From: Aquamicrobium sp.
Lineage (GTDB): Bacteria; Pseudomonadota; Alphaproteobacteria; Rhizobiales; Rhizobiaceae
NCBI RefSeq assembly: GCF_023954335.1
Contig: NZ_JAMLIE010000004.1
Span: 62,001 to 126,000, forward strand
Direction: 5' to 3'
DNA length: 64,000 nt
Positions within the stretch are counted from its first letter, which is position 1; each line of letters begins with the position of its first letter. The position numbers and the translations under genes were made by a program. Shown here piece by piece: positions 55,239 through 64,000 of this stretch. Below the pieces are notes generated by a model. That model saw only the letters and a list, made by a program, of their open reading frames with translations, had not been told where the DNA came from and made no database searches.

Positions 55239-56582
55239 ATGAGCCAGCCCATCGATTCCGCGAGCCTCGTCGATCTCGTCGCGCGGCTGGTCGAGACAGC
55301 GCGCCGGGCGGGCGCCGACGCTGCCGACGCGGTCGCCGTGCGCTCCCGCTCGACCGGCGTTTCCGTCAGGCTCGGCAAGGTGGAGAACACCAGCGCGGCG
55401 GAAAGCGACGACATCGCGCTGCGCGTCTTCTCGGGCCGCCGCGTCGCCAGCGTCTCGGCCAACGCCCTTTCCGACATCGACGCGCTGGCCGAGCGCGCGG
55501 TGGCGATGGCCAGGGTCTCGCCCGAGGACCCCTACCAGCGGCTCGCCGACCCGGCGCTGCTGGCGCGCGAGCCGGCCGATCTCGACCTCTTCGACGCCAC
55601 GGAGATCTCGCCCGAGCGCCTGCGCGAGGACGCGCTGACGATGGAGGCGGCGGCGCTCGCGGTTCCCGGCGTCACCAACTCGGCCGGCGCCGGCGCGTCG
55701 GCCGGCATGGGCGGGCTGGTGCTCGCTACCTCCGACGGCTTCGTCGGGCAGTACATGGCGACGCGGTTCTCCCGCTCCGCCAGCGCGCTGGCCGGCGCGG
55801 GAACCGCTATGGAACGCGACCACGACTTCTCCTCGCGCCTGCATTTCTCCGAGCTCGATCCGGCCGACGGGATCGGCCGCAAGGCCGGCGAGCGTGCAGT
55901 CAGGCGGCTGAACCCGCGCAAGGCGAAGACAGGCCCGGTCACCGTGGTGTTCGACCCGCGTGTCGCGCGCGGCATCGCCGGCCATCTTGCCGGCGCGATC
56001 AACGGCGCGTCCGTCGCCCGTAAGACGAGCTTCCTGCGCGACTACATGGGCCGGCAGGTCGCGTCCGCCGGCATCACCGTCACCGACGAGCCGCTGAAGG
56101 TGCGCGGCCAGTCCTCGCGCCCGTTCGACGGCGAGGGCGTGGCCGGGGAGCGCCTCGTCATGATCGAGGACGGCGCGCTCGCCCACTGGTTCCTCTCGAC
56201 CTCGGTCGCCGGCGAGCTCGGGCTCCGCACCAACGGCCGCGGCGTGCGCGCCGCCTCCTCGGTGGTGCCGTCCTCGACCAACCTCGCCATCGAGCCCGGC
56301 GCGCGGAGCCCGCGCGACATGATCGGCGCGCTGAAATCCGGCTTCTACGTCACCGAGGTCTTCGGCCAGGGCGTCGACATGGTGACGGGCGACTATTCGC
56401 GCGGCGCGTCCGGCTTCTGGATCGAGAACGGAGAGCTTGCCTACCCCGTCTCGGAGGTGACGATCGCCGGGAACCTGAAGGACATGTTCATGGCCATGGT
56501 GCCGGCCGACGATCTCGACCGCAATTTCGGCACGGCCGCGCCGACGCTCCTGATCGAGGGGATGACCCTTGCCGGCGAATGA
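55239..56582 (+). CDS. pmbA: TldE/PmbA family metalloprotease subunit
   Basis: 447 residues from ATG 55239; an upstream ATG at 55182 exists but the extra 19 residues look unlike the family. TldE features: VAVRSRSTGVSVRLGKVENT, DGFVGQYMATRFSRSASALA, and NLAIEPGARSPRDM, with EVFGQGVDMVTGDYSRGASG near the end. TldD/TldE process modified peptides such as microcins and act on CcdA in E. coli. TldE lacks its own zinc motif; a TldD partner is elsewhere. Confidence 0.9.
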   Translation: MSQPIDSASLVDLVARLVETARRAGADAADAVAVRSRSTGVSVRLGKVENTSAAESDDIALRVFSGRRVASVSANALSDIDALAERAVAMARVSPEDPYQRLADPALLAREPADLDLFDATEISPERLREDALTMEAAALAVPGVTNSAGAGASAGMGGLVLATSDGFVGQYMATRFSRSASALAGAGTAMERDHDFSSRLHFSELDPADGIGRKAGERAVRRLNPRKAKTGPVTVVFDPRVARGIAGHLAGAINGASVARKTSFLRDYMGRQVASAGITVTDEPLKVRGQSSRPFDGEGVAGERLVMIEDGALAHWFLSTSVAGELGLRTNGRGVRAASSVVPSSTNLAIEPGARSPRDMIGALKSGFYVTEVFGQGVDMVTGDYSRGASGFWIENGELAYPVSEVTIAGNLKDMFMAMVPADDLDRNFGTAAPTLLIEGMTLAGE

Positions 56583-56586
56583 CACG

Positions 56587-57432
56587 ATGAACGACGCGCT
56601 CGCCGCCGACCTTTCGCTGATTCGCGACGCCGCCCGCGAGGCCGGCGAGATCGCCATGCGCCATTTCCGCAACGATCCCGACGTGTGGATGAAGGAAGGC
56701 GCCTCCCCTGTCAGCGCCGCCGACATCGCCGTCGATACCTTCCTGCGCCGGACCTTGTCCGCCGCCCGGCCCGACTATGGCTGGCTCTCGGAGGAGACCG
56801 TCGACACCCCCGAGCGGCTTGGCGCGCGCCGGACCTTCGTCGTCGATCCGATCGACGGCACCCGCGCCTTCATCCAGGGGCGGCGCACCTGGTGCGTGTC
56901 GATCGCCGTCGTCGAGGCGGGCGCGCCGCTCGCCGGCGTGCTCGAATGCCCGGCCAAGGGCGAGTTCTACGAGGCGCAGGGCGACGGCCCGGCGCTGCTC
57001 AACGGCGCGCCGATAGCGGTCGCGCCCACCCATGCCGACCCGCGCGTCGCCGGGCCGAAGGCGATGCTGCAACAGGCCCCGTCCTGGATGCGCGGCGGGC
57101 CTGAGATTCCTTACATCCCCTCCCTCGCCTACCGCATCGCCATGGTCGCCAGCGGTGCGCTCGACGCCACCTTCGTCAAGCCGAACTCGCACGACTGGGA
57201 CCTCGCCGCCGCCGACCTTATCCTGCGTCGCGCCGGCGGCGGGCTGGTCGAGCGCGACGGCGCGGCGCCCGCCTATGCCGGCGCGAACCCGCGTCACGGC
57301 GCGCTGGCAGCAGGCAGCGGCAGGCTGCTGACCGAGATGAGAACCGTGATCGCCGGCCTCGACGGCGATCACGGCGGCAGGACCGAGGCCGGCGGCGGGG
57401 AAACCGCATCACGCCACGGTTTCAAAACGTAA
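56587..57432 (+). CDS. Inositol monophosphatase family / 3'(2'),5'-bisphosphate nucleotidase-like
   Basis: 281 residues from ATG 56587; a TTG at 56569 is an alternative. Metal-binding motifs: WLSEETVDTP, FVVDPIDGTRAFIQGR and SHDWDLAAADLIL. Substrate could be inositol phosphate, PAP or another sugar phosphate; the family cannot be separated by eye. It starts just after pmbA and may be in its operon. Confidence 0.88.
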   Translation: MNDALAADLSLIRDAAREAGEIAMRHFRNDPDVWMKEGASPVSAADIAVDTFLRRTLSAARPDYGWLSEETVDTPERLGARRTFVVDPIDGTRAFIQGRRTWCVSIAVVEAGAPLAGVLECPAKGEFYEAQGDGPALLNGAPIAVAPTHADPRVAGPKAMLQQAPSWMRGGPEIPYIPSLAYRIAMVASGALDATFVKPNSHDWDLAAADLILRRAGGGLVERDGAAPAYAGANPRHGALAAGSGRLLTEMRTVIAGLDGDHGGRTEAGGGETASRHGFKT

Positions 57433-57510
57433 CGAATTCCTCTAAAGCGGGTCCGTCGCGCCGCCTGCCCTTGCCGCGACGCAGGACCATGATCGAACAG
57501 GCGACCGGAT

Positions 57511-57747
57511 ATGCCCGAGGAAACCGAAAAGAAGCAGCTTCTCCATCTCGTGTTCGGCGGCGAGCTGAAATCGCTCCACGGAACCGAGTTCAGGGATCTC
57601 GACGCGCTCGACATCGTCGGGATCTATCCCGACTATAAATCCGCCGAACTTGCGTGGAAAGCGAAGGCGCAGGCGACGGTGGACAATGCGCATATGCGCT
57701 ATTTCATTGCCCACCTGCATCGCCTGCTCGAGCCGGACGCGAAGTAG
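57511..57747 (+). CDS. DUF4170 family small protein
   Basis: 78 residues, typical length. HLVFGGELKSLHGTEFRDLD and VGIYPDYKSAELAWKAKAQ with YFIAHLHRLLEP at the end are the DUF4170 pattern found next to lipid A genes in rhizobia. Function unknown. It precedes the acyltransferase gene by 15 bases. Confidence 0.88.
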   Translation: MPEETEKKQLLHLVFGGELKSLHGTEFRDLDALDIVGIYPDYKSAELAWKAKAQATVDNAHMRYFIAHLHRLLEPDAK

Positions 57748-57762
57748 GCCGTCGCCCGCAGC

Positions 57763-58584
57763 ATGGACCAGGAGGCCGCTTCACCCTTGCCCAAGACGCG
57801 CTCGCCCCAGACGCGCTCGCCCAGGAGGCGCAGGGATGCCGTCCGCTCCCGGCACAGTCCGCTGAAGCGCCTGTGGATCAAGGTGCGCGGGCCGCTCGCC
57901 CGCTCGCGCGCGGCGAATGCGATCCTGGCCAGCCTGCTCACCAGCGCGATCCGCTTCGTCCATCGCACCACCCGCCTCGCCGAGGGCTCGGACGACATCG
58001 CGCGCGCCATCGATGCCCACACGCCGGCGATCGCCGCCCTCTGGCACGGCCAGCACCTGCTCGCGCCGGCCATCAACCCGCGCGGCCACAGGATGGCCGC
58101 GCTGTTCTCGCGCAGCGCCGACGCCGAGCTCAACGCGCGGGTGGCCGAGCGCCTCGGCTTCGACGTCGTCCGCGGCTCCGGCGGGCGCGAGGGCCGGCAC
58201 CGGGCCCAGAAGGGCGGCGCGCGGGCGCTGATCGCATTGAAGAAGACGCTCGACGCCGGCACCAACGTCGCCATGATTGCCGACATTCCCCACGGCACCC
58301 CGCGCGAGGCAGGGCTCGGCATCGTCACGCTGGCCAAGGTTTCCGGCCGGCCGGTCGTGCCCATCGCCGTCGCCACCAGCCGCCGCAAGGTGCTGGAGAA
58401 GACGTGGGACAAGACCACCATCAACCTGCCCTTCGGCCGGCGCGCCCTGGCCATCGGCGAGGCGATCCACGTCGCCGCCGATGCGACGCCGCAGGAGCTG
58501 GAGGAGAAGCGGCGCGAGGTGACGGACGCGCTCAACGCGGCGACGCGGCGCGCCTACCGTCTCGTGGATGGCGAGGACCGATGA
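57763..58584 (+). CDS. Lysophospholipid acyltransferase family protein (DUF374)
   Basis: 273 residues. Basic N-terminus (SRHSPLKRLWIKVRG), a hydrophobic helix, then DUF374 motifs: IAALWHGQHLLAPAINP (the H of the HX-type acyltransferase motif), RMAALFSRSADAELNARV and FDVVRGSGGREGRH. PVVPIAVATSRRKVL is conserved further on. It is likely an inner-membrane acyltransferase acting on lipid A or a phospholipid. Overlaps waaA by ATGA. Confidence 0.88.
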   Translation: MDQEAASPLPKTRSPQTRSPRRRRDAVRSRHSPLKRLWIKVRGPLARSRAANAILASLLTSAIRFVHRTTRLAEGSDDIARAIDAHTPAIAALWHGQHLLAPAINPRGHRMAALFSRSADAELNARVAERLGFDVVRGSGGREGRHRAQKGGARALIALKKTLDAGTNVAMIADIPHGTPREAGLGIVTLAKVSGRPVVPIAVATSRRKVLEKTWDKTTINLPFGRRALAIGEAIHVAADATPQELEEKRREVTDALNAATRRAYRLVDGEDR

Positions 58585-59903
58585 GCGAACGCTGGGCACG
58601 CGCCATGCTGGCCGCCTATCGCTGGGCCGGGGCCAGCGTCTACCCGGTGATCGGCGGCTATGTCGCCTGGCGCGCCAGCAAGGGCAAGGAGGAGCACAGC
58701 CGCCGCCGCGAGCGATACGGCCGCGCCGGCCAGCCGCGCCCCGCCGGCCCGCTGATCTGGATGCACGCCGCCAGCGTCGGCGAGACCATCGCGGTCGTGC
58801 CGCTGATCGAGCAGCTTCTCGGCAGCGGCATCAACATCGTCCTGACCACCGGCACCGTCACCTCGGCGCAGGTCGCGCACGAGCGGCTGGGGACCCGCAT
58901 CATCCACCAGTATGTGCCGCTCGATCTCAAGCCGGCGGTGAGCCGCTTCCTCGACCACTGGTCGCCGGACCTCGCCATCATGGCCGAGTCGGAAATCTGG
59001 CCGATGACCATCCTCGAGCTCGGCGCGCGGCGGGTGCCGCAGGTTCTGGTCAACGGCCGCCTGTCCGATCGCTCCTTCGCCAGCTGGTCTAAGCGCAGCT
59101 ATCTCGCCGAGGCGCTGTTCGAGAACCTCGCCCATGTCATCGCCCAGTCGGAGACGGACGCCGAGCGGTTCCGCCACCTCGGCGCGCGGCCGGTTACGGT
59201 TTCCGGCAATCTGAAGGGCGACACGGTCGAGCCGCCGGTGAACGCCGCCGAGCTCGCGCGCCTCAAAAGCGAGATCGGCCGGCGCAGGACCTGGGCGGCG
59301 ATCTCGACGCATGACGGCGAGGAGGCGGCCGCCCTCGACGTCCACCGGCTGTTGCGCCCGCGCCATCCCGATCTCCTGACGATCATCGTCCCGCGCCATC
59401 CCGAGCGCGCCGACGACATCGCCGCCGCCTGCGCGGCCGCCGGCCTTTCCGTCGCCCGGCGCAGCGCCGGCGACCGCATCGCGCCGGGCACCGACATCTT
59501 CCTCGGCGACACGATCGGCGAGATGGGGCTTTATCTTCGGCTGACCGAGATCGCCTTCGTCGGCCGCTCGCTGACGGCCAAGGGCGGGCAGAACCCGCTG
59601 GAGCCGGCCATGCTCGACACCGCGGTGCTGTCCGGCCGCAACGTCCAGAATTTCCGCGACGCCTACCAGAAGCTCGCGGCCAGCGGCGCGGCGCGCTTCG
59701 TGCGCGACAAGGAGACCCTCGCCGGCGCGGTGAACTACCTGCTGACCAACGACGCCGAGCGCCACAAGATGATGGAGGCCGGCCGGCGCACCGTCGACGG
59801 CATGCGCGGCGCGCTGACGCGCACGCTCCATACGCTCGAGCCCTACGTCAACCCGCTGATCGTCCAGGCACGGCTGGACGCCTCGGCGGGCGGCAAGCGC
59901 TGA
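58581..59903 (+). CDS. waaA: 3-deoxy-D-manno-octulosonic acid transferase
   Basis: 440 residues. GT30 features: one N-terminal membrane segment, PLIWMHAASVGETIAVVPLI (acceptor-binding, with the conserved Glu), AESEIWPMTILELGARRVP and the C-terminal VGRSLTAKGGQNPLEPAMLD, a CMP-Kdo site. It adds Kdo to lipid IVA on the inner membrane. Coupled to the acyltransferase gene; lpxK follows 4 bases later. Confidence 0.95.
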   Translation: MSERWARAMLAAYRWAGASVYPVIGGYVAWRASKGKEEHSRRRERYGRAGQPRPAGPLIWMHAASVGETIAVVPLIEQLLGSGINIVLTTGTVTSAQVAHERLGTRIIHQYVPLDLKPAVSRFLDHWSPDLAIMAESEIWPMTILELGARRVPQVLVNGRLSDRSFASWSKRSYLAEALFENLAHVIAQSETDAERFRHLGARPVTVSGNLKGDTVEPPVNAAELARLKSEIGRRRTWAAISTHDGEEAAALDVHRLLRPRHPDLLTIIVPRHPERADDIAAACAAAGLSVARRSAGDRIAPGTDIFLGDTIGEMGLYLRLTEIAFVGRSLTAKGGQNPLEPAMLDTAVLSGRNVQNFRDAYQKLAASGAARFVRDKETLAGAVNYLLTNDAERHKMMEAGRRTVDGMRGALTRTLHTLEPYVNPLIVQARLDASAGGKR

Positions 59904-59907
59904 GGCG

Positions 59908-60939
59908 ATGGTCAGCGAGGCGCCGCCCTTCTGGTGGGGCAAGGCCGACTGGCGCGCCTTCGCGCTGTGGCCGTTCGCGGCCGCTTACGGCGCGGTCGCG
60001 GCGAAGCGGATGCGCACCGCGCCGCGCGAGAAGATCCCCGCCCCGGTCCTTTGCGTCGGCAACCTGACGGTCGGCGGCTCCGGCAAGACTCCGGTGGCGA
60101 TCGCACTTGCCCGGCAGGCCGCGGCGATGGGGCTGACGCCCGGCATCCTCTCGCGCGGCCATGGCGGCTCGGTCTCCGGCCACCCGCATCTCGTCGATCC
60201 CGACCACGATAGCGCCCGCCATGTTGGCGACGAGCCGATGCTTCTGGCCCGCGCCGCCCCCGTCGCCGTCTCGGCCGACCGCGCGGCCGGCGCGCGGGCA
60301 CTTATCGCGCAAGGCTGCGACTTCCTCATCATGGATGACGGCTTCCAGAGCGCGCGCATCCATATCGACTACGCCCTGATCGTGGTCGACGCCCGGCGCG
60401 GCGTCGGCAACGGCCATGTCATCCCCGCCGGCCCGATGCGCGCCGGCCTGACAGAGCAGATGCGCTTCACCGACGCCGTGCTGAAGGTCGGCGAGGGCGA
60501 CGGCGCCAACCGCGTGCTGCGCCAGGCCGCGCGCGCCGGCCGCGCCTTCTTCGAGGCGCATGTGCTCGCGCGCCCGCCGCAGGGCATCGCCGGCGCGCGC
60601 TGCCTCGCCTTCGCCGGCATCGGCGATCCGGGCAAGTTCTTCGACACGGTGGCGGCGGTGGGCGGTGAGGTGGCGGTGGCCAGGAGCTTCGGCGACCACC
60701 ATTTCTACAGCGCGTTCGATGCCGAGGACCTTCTCGCCACGGCCGAGGCGCAGGGGCTGACGATCGTCACCACCGCCAAGGACGCGGTGCGCCTCGACCA
60801 CGGCGGCGAGGCGATCGCCGCGCTGAAGCGGCAGGCAAAAGTGATCGAGATCGAGGCCGTGTTCGACATCGCCAGCGCCCCGCGCGCCATCGTCTCGGAG
60901 ACGCTGGAGGCGTGGAGGCGGCGCCGGCTGGAAAAATGA
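59908..60939 (+). CDS. lpxK: Tetraacyldisaccharide 4'-kinase
   Basis: 343 residues. P-loop VGNLTVGGSGKTPVAIALAR, the LpxK signature GILSRGHGGSVSGHPHLVD, and FLIMDDGFQSARIHIDYALI (the DDGFQ metal/active-site motif). N-terminal membrane-associated helix (FALWPFAAAYGAVAAKRM). It phosphorylates lipid A at the 4' position. Last gene of the lipid A run before a hairpin repeat. Confidence 0.95.
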   Translation: MVSEAPPFWWGKADWRAFALWPFAAAYGAVAAKRMRTAPREKIPAPVLCVGNLTVGGSGKTPVAIALARQAAAMGLTPGILSRGHGGSVSGHPHLVDPDHDSARHVGDEPMLLARAAPVAVSADRAAGARALIAQGCDFLIMDDGFQSARIHIDYALIVVDARRGVGNGHVIPAGPMRAGLTEQMRFTDAVLKVGEGDGANRVLRQAARAGRAFFEAHVLARPPQGIAGARCLAFAGIGDPGKFFDTVAAVGGEVAVARSFGDHHFYSAFDAEDLLATAEAQGLTIVTTAKDAVRLDHGGEAIAALKRQAKVIEIEAVFDIASAPRAIVSETLEAWRRRRLEK

Positions 60940-60952
60940 TCGACATTCTTGG

Positions 60953-60999
60953 CGCAATTCCAGACGGAAAAGTGCTTCACACTTTTCCTGGAATTGCTC
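60953..60999. repeat. Intergenic hairpin repeat, second copy
   Basis: CGCAATTCCAGACGG ... CCTGGAATTGCTC, an imperfect palindrome matching the first part of 40910-41000 in reverse orientation. It lies between convergent lpxK and the DUF2093 gene and may act as a terminator for either. Confidence 0.75.
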
Positions 61000-61002
61000 C
61001 GG

Positions 61003-61230
61003 TCAGCGCCTGCGCAGGTCGGGGTTCAGCTCCAGCTCGCGGGCGAGCGAGATCGCGGCGCTGACATAGGGCTCCTGCCGCGCCACGCTCCAGTATTTCA
61101 GGTCGTCGAGCGGGATGGTGTCGCCGGTGACGGCGCAGCGCACGAAAGCGCCGGGCGACAGCACCTGAAAATCCCCGTCGAGATAACGGATGCGCGCTTC
61201 CCTGCCGCCGGGTCCTTCGAAACGGTTCAT
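61003..61230 (-). CDS. DUF2093 family protein
   Basis: 75 residues from ATG 61230. DUF2093 pattern: ARIRYLDGDFQVLSPGAFV, CAVTGDTIPLDDLKYWSVAR and EPYVSAAISLARELE. The Cys and surrounding turn suggest a small metal-binding or zinc-ribbon-like fold, but only one Cys is present. It is common in rhizobia. Function unknown. Confidence 0.88.
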   Translation of the reverse strand: MNRFEGPGGREARIRYLDGDFQVLSPGAFVRCAVTGDTIPLDDLKYWSVARQEPYVSAAISLARELELNPDLRRR

Positions 61231-61326
61231 GTCGTCACGCCTTCTGGAGCAGGTCCGTCGGAAGCCGAGATGGCTTCCGGCCCGGAACTGCGATTTTCCC
61301 GGTTCCGCCACAAAAGCGCGGCGAGG

Positions 61327-62196
61327 TCAAGCATCCGCGCCCTGCCCCGTCTCCCAGCCCTCGACAAAGATGACATTCTCCGGCCCGAGGATTTCTTTCA
61401 GCGCCTCTGCGATGGCCAGCCCTTCGGCGCGCCACGCCGCCTCGGCTTCCGGCGAGGCGAAATCCGGCCCCTGCGGCACGTCCTCGAGCGTGAACGCCTC
61501 CTGAAACACGTCGTCCCAGTCCTCGATACGGAAGCCGAGCGTGCCGTCGTACCAGTACATGTGGCTGAAGCGCTGCCCGGTATCGGCGTCGATCAAGGGA
61601 TAGAAGCCCTGTCTCGGCGAAATCACGATGCGCGCCGGCGCGGGCACGTCCTCCACATCGTCGTTTGGATCGAAGACGCCGGGCGAGGCCGCCTTCCATG
61701 CCATGTGGTAGACGAACCAGAGCCCGAGCCCCGCGGCGGTGAGCGCGGTTCCGACGACGCCGAACGGCTCGTCCCACGGCAGGAGGCGGCCAGTGCCCCA
61801 CAGCCAGACGACGCCGAGCGCGACCGCGCCATAGAGGATGGCGGCGTTGCGGACCTGCCTGCGCCCGGCCTCGTCGTCGTCCTCCGGCGCGATGAAGAAG
61901 CGCCGCGCGCCGCCGATCCAGATCGCCTGGCTCGCCGCGCAGAAGACGAAGAGCGGCAGCGCCCAGCTGCTCATCGTCAGAAGCGCCGCGCCGCTCGCGC
62001 CGATCAGCACGGTCGACGCGCCGAGGATCCAGCGCCGCCGCGTCTCGGACGGATCCTCCTTGCCGGCGGACAGGGCGGCCAGCGCCTTGTCGAGCACCGA
62101 ATCCATCAGGATGGCACGCAGGCCGAGCCAGCCGGCGAACACGTAGAAAGCGCCGATCAGGCGAAAGACGACGTCGATGGCATCCATTGTTCCCAT
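61327..62196 (-). CDS. Hypothetical membrane protein
   Basis: 289 residues (ATG 62196; 62187 is equally possible; longer starts add a basic stretch). Membrane segments: IDVVFRLIGAFYVFAGWLGL, LGASTVLIGASGAALLTMSS, ALPLFVFCAASQAIWIGG, ILYGAVALGVVWLWGTGRLL and VGTALTAAGLGLWFVYHMAW. The C-terminal 110 residues are hydrophilic and acidic (DPNDDVEDVPAPARI, FTLEDVPQGPDF). Family not recognised; likely an inner-membrane protein with a cytoplasmic tail. Confidence 0.75.
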   Translation of the reverse strand: MGTMDAIDVVFRLIGAFYVFAGWLGLRAILMDSVLDKALAALSAGKEDPSETRRRWILGASTVLIGASGAALLTMSSWALPLFVFCAASQAIWIGGARRFFIAPEDDDEAGRRQVRNAAILYGAVALGVVWLWGTGRLLPWDEPFGVVGTALTAAGLGLWFVYHMAWKAASPGVFDPNDDVEDVPAPARIVISPRQGFYPLIDADTGQRFSHMYWYDGTLGFRIEDWDDVFQEAFTLEDVPQGPDFASPEAEAAWRAEGLAIAEALKEILGPENVIFVEGWETGQGADA

Positions 62197-62264
62197 GCCC
62201 CATTGCCCGAACCTGCGCTTGACGCGCCATTGCGGCCGGAGCGTGGCGGGTGTCACTCCCCTGC

Positions 62265-64000
<1,736 letters not shown>

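Overview
The window is a GC-rich, densely packed chromosomal segment from an alphaproteobacterium. It is most likely a member of the Hyphomicrobiales (Rhizobiales), close to Phyllobacteriaceae such as Mesorhizobium. The evidence is the gene families and their arrangement: rhizobial-type exopolysaccharide genes, the pccR/pccB/pccA/mutase propionate cluster, glcDEF, hisS-hisZ-hisG with a short HisG, the acyltransferase-waaA-lpxK run, and small DUF4170 and DUF2093 genes. Palindromic intergenic repeats of a rhizobial style also occur. No rRNA or CRISPR is present. The only tRNA is a tRNA-Pro(GGG).

Layout. (1) 1-7367: part of an exopolysaccharide locus, with a GNAT remnant at the edge, a Wzz/GumC-type chain-length protein, a Wza-type export lipoprotein, a GT4 glycosyltransferase, a priming phosphotransferase and a Wzy-type polymerase/ligase. 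A small secreted protein follows. (2) 7973-24663: an integrated 16.6-kb element in the tRNA-Pro gene, bounded by perfect 47-bp direct repeats. It carries a tyrosine integrase, an AlpA-type regulator, a RepA-like ATPase, a full HK97-type head and packaging set (portal, protease-capsid fusion, connectors, both terminase subunits, HNH nuclease), a short tape-measure protein and tail-chaperone-like proteins. I see no tail tube, baseplate, fibre or lysis gene. (3) 24831-33154: a glutathione transferase, then the propionyl-CoA to succinyl-CoA module (pccR divergent from pccB, a small membrane protein, pccA, methylmalonyl-CoA mutase). (4) 33382-35747: a DeoR/GlpR regulator, tag, and a frameshifted L,D-transpeptidase. 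(5) 35866-42263: glycolate oxidase genes glcD, glcE and glcF on the minus strand, interrupted by a DUF559 gene and a small membrane protein, and divergent from an L-lactate dehydrogenase-type FMN enzyme. (6) 42711-50000s: hisS-hisZ-hisG, DoxX, fumC, tadA, an unusual RluB with long basic disordered tails, and rsmD. (7) 51178-64000: an M16 peptidase pair, a patatin, pmbA/tldE, an inositol-monophosphatase-like enzyme, a lipid A/Kdo operon (acyltransferase, waaA, lpxK), DUF2093, a membrane protein and the 3' part of mutL.

How the parts work together. Region 3 converts propionyl-CoA to succinyl-CoA and appears to be controlled by PccR through TTTTGCAA boxes between pccR and pccB. Region 5 oxidises glycolate and lactate. 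Region 7 builds and modifies the outer membrane lipid A core and includes envelope proteases.

The most notable object is the tRNA-Pro element. Its size, its int/alpA/rep early region, its complete head and packaging set, and its missing tail and lysis genes fit a capsid-forming phage satellite (cfPICI-like island) better than a complete prophage. It also has a tape measure and tail-assembly-chaperone-like genes, which I would not expect in such satellites. A decayed prophage is the main alternative, although every gene in it looks intact and tightly coupled.
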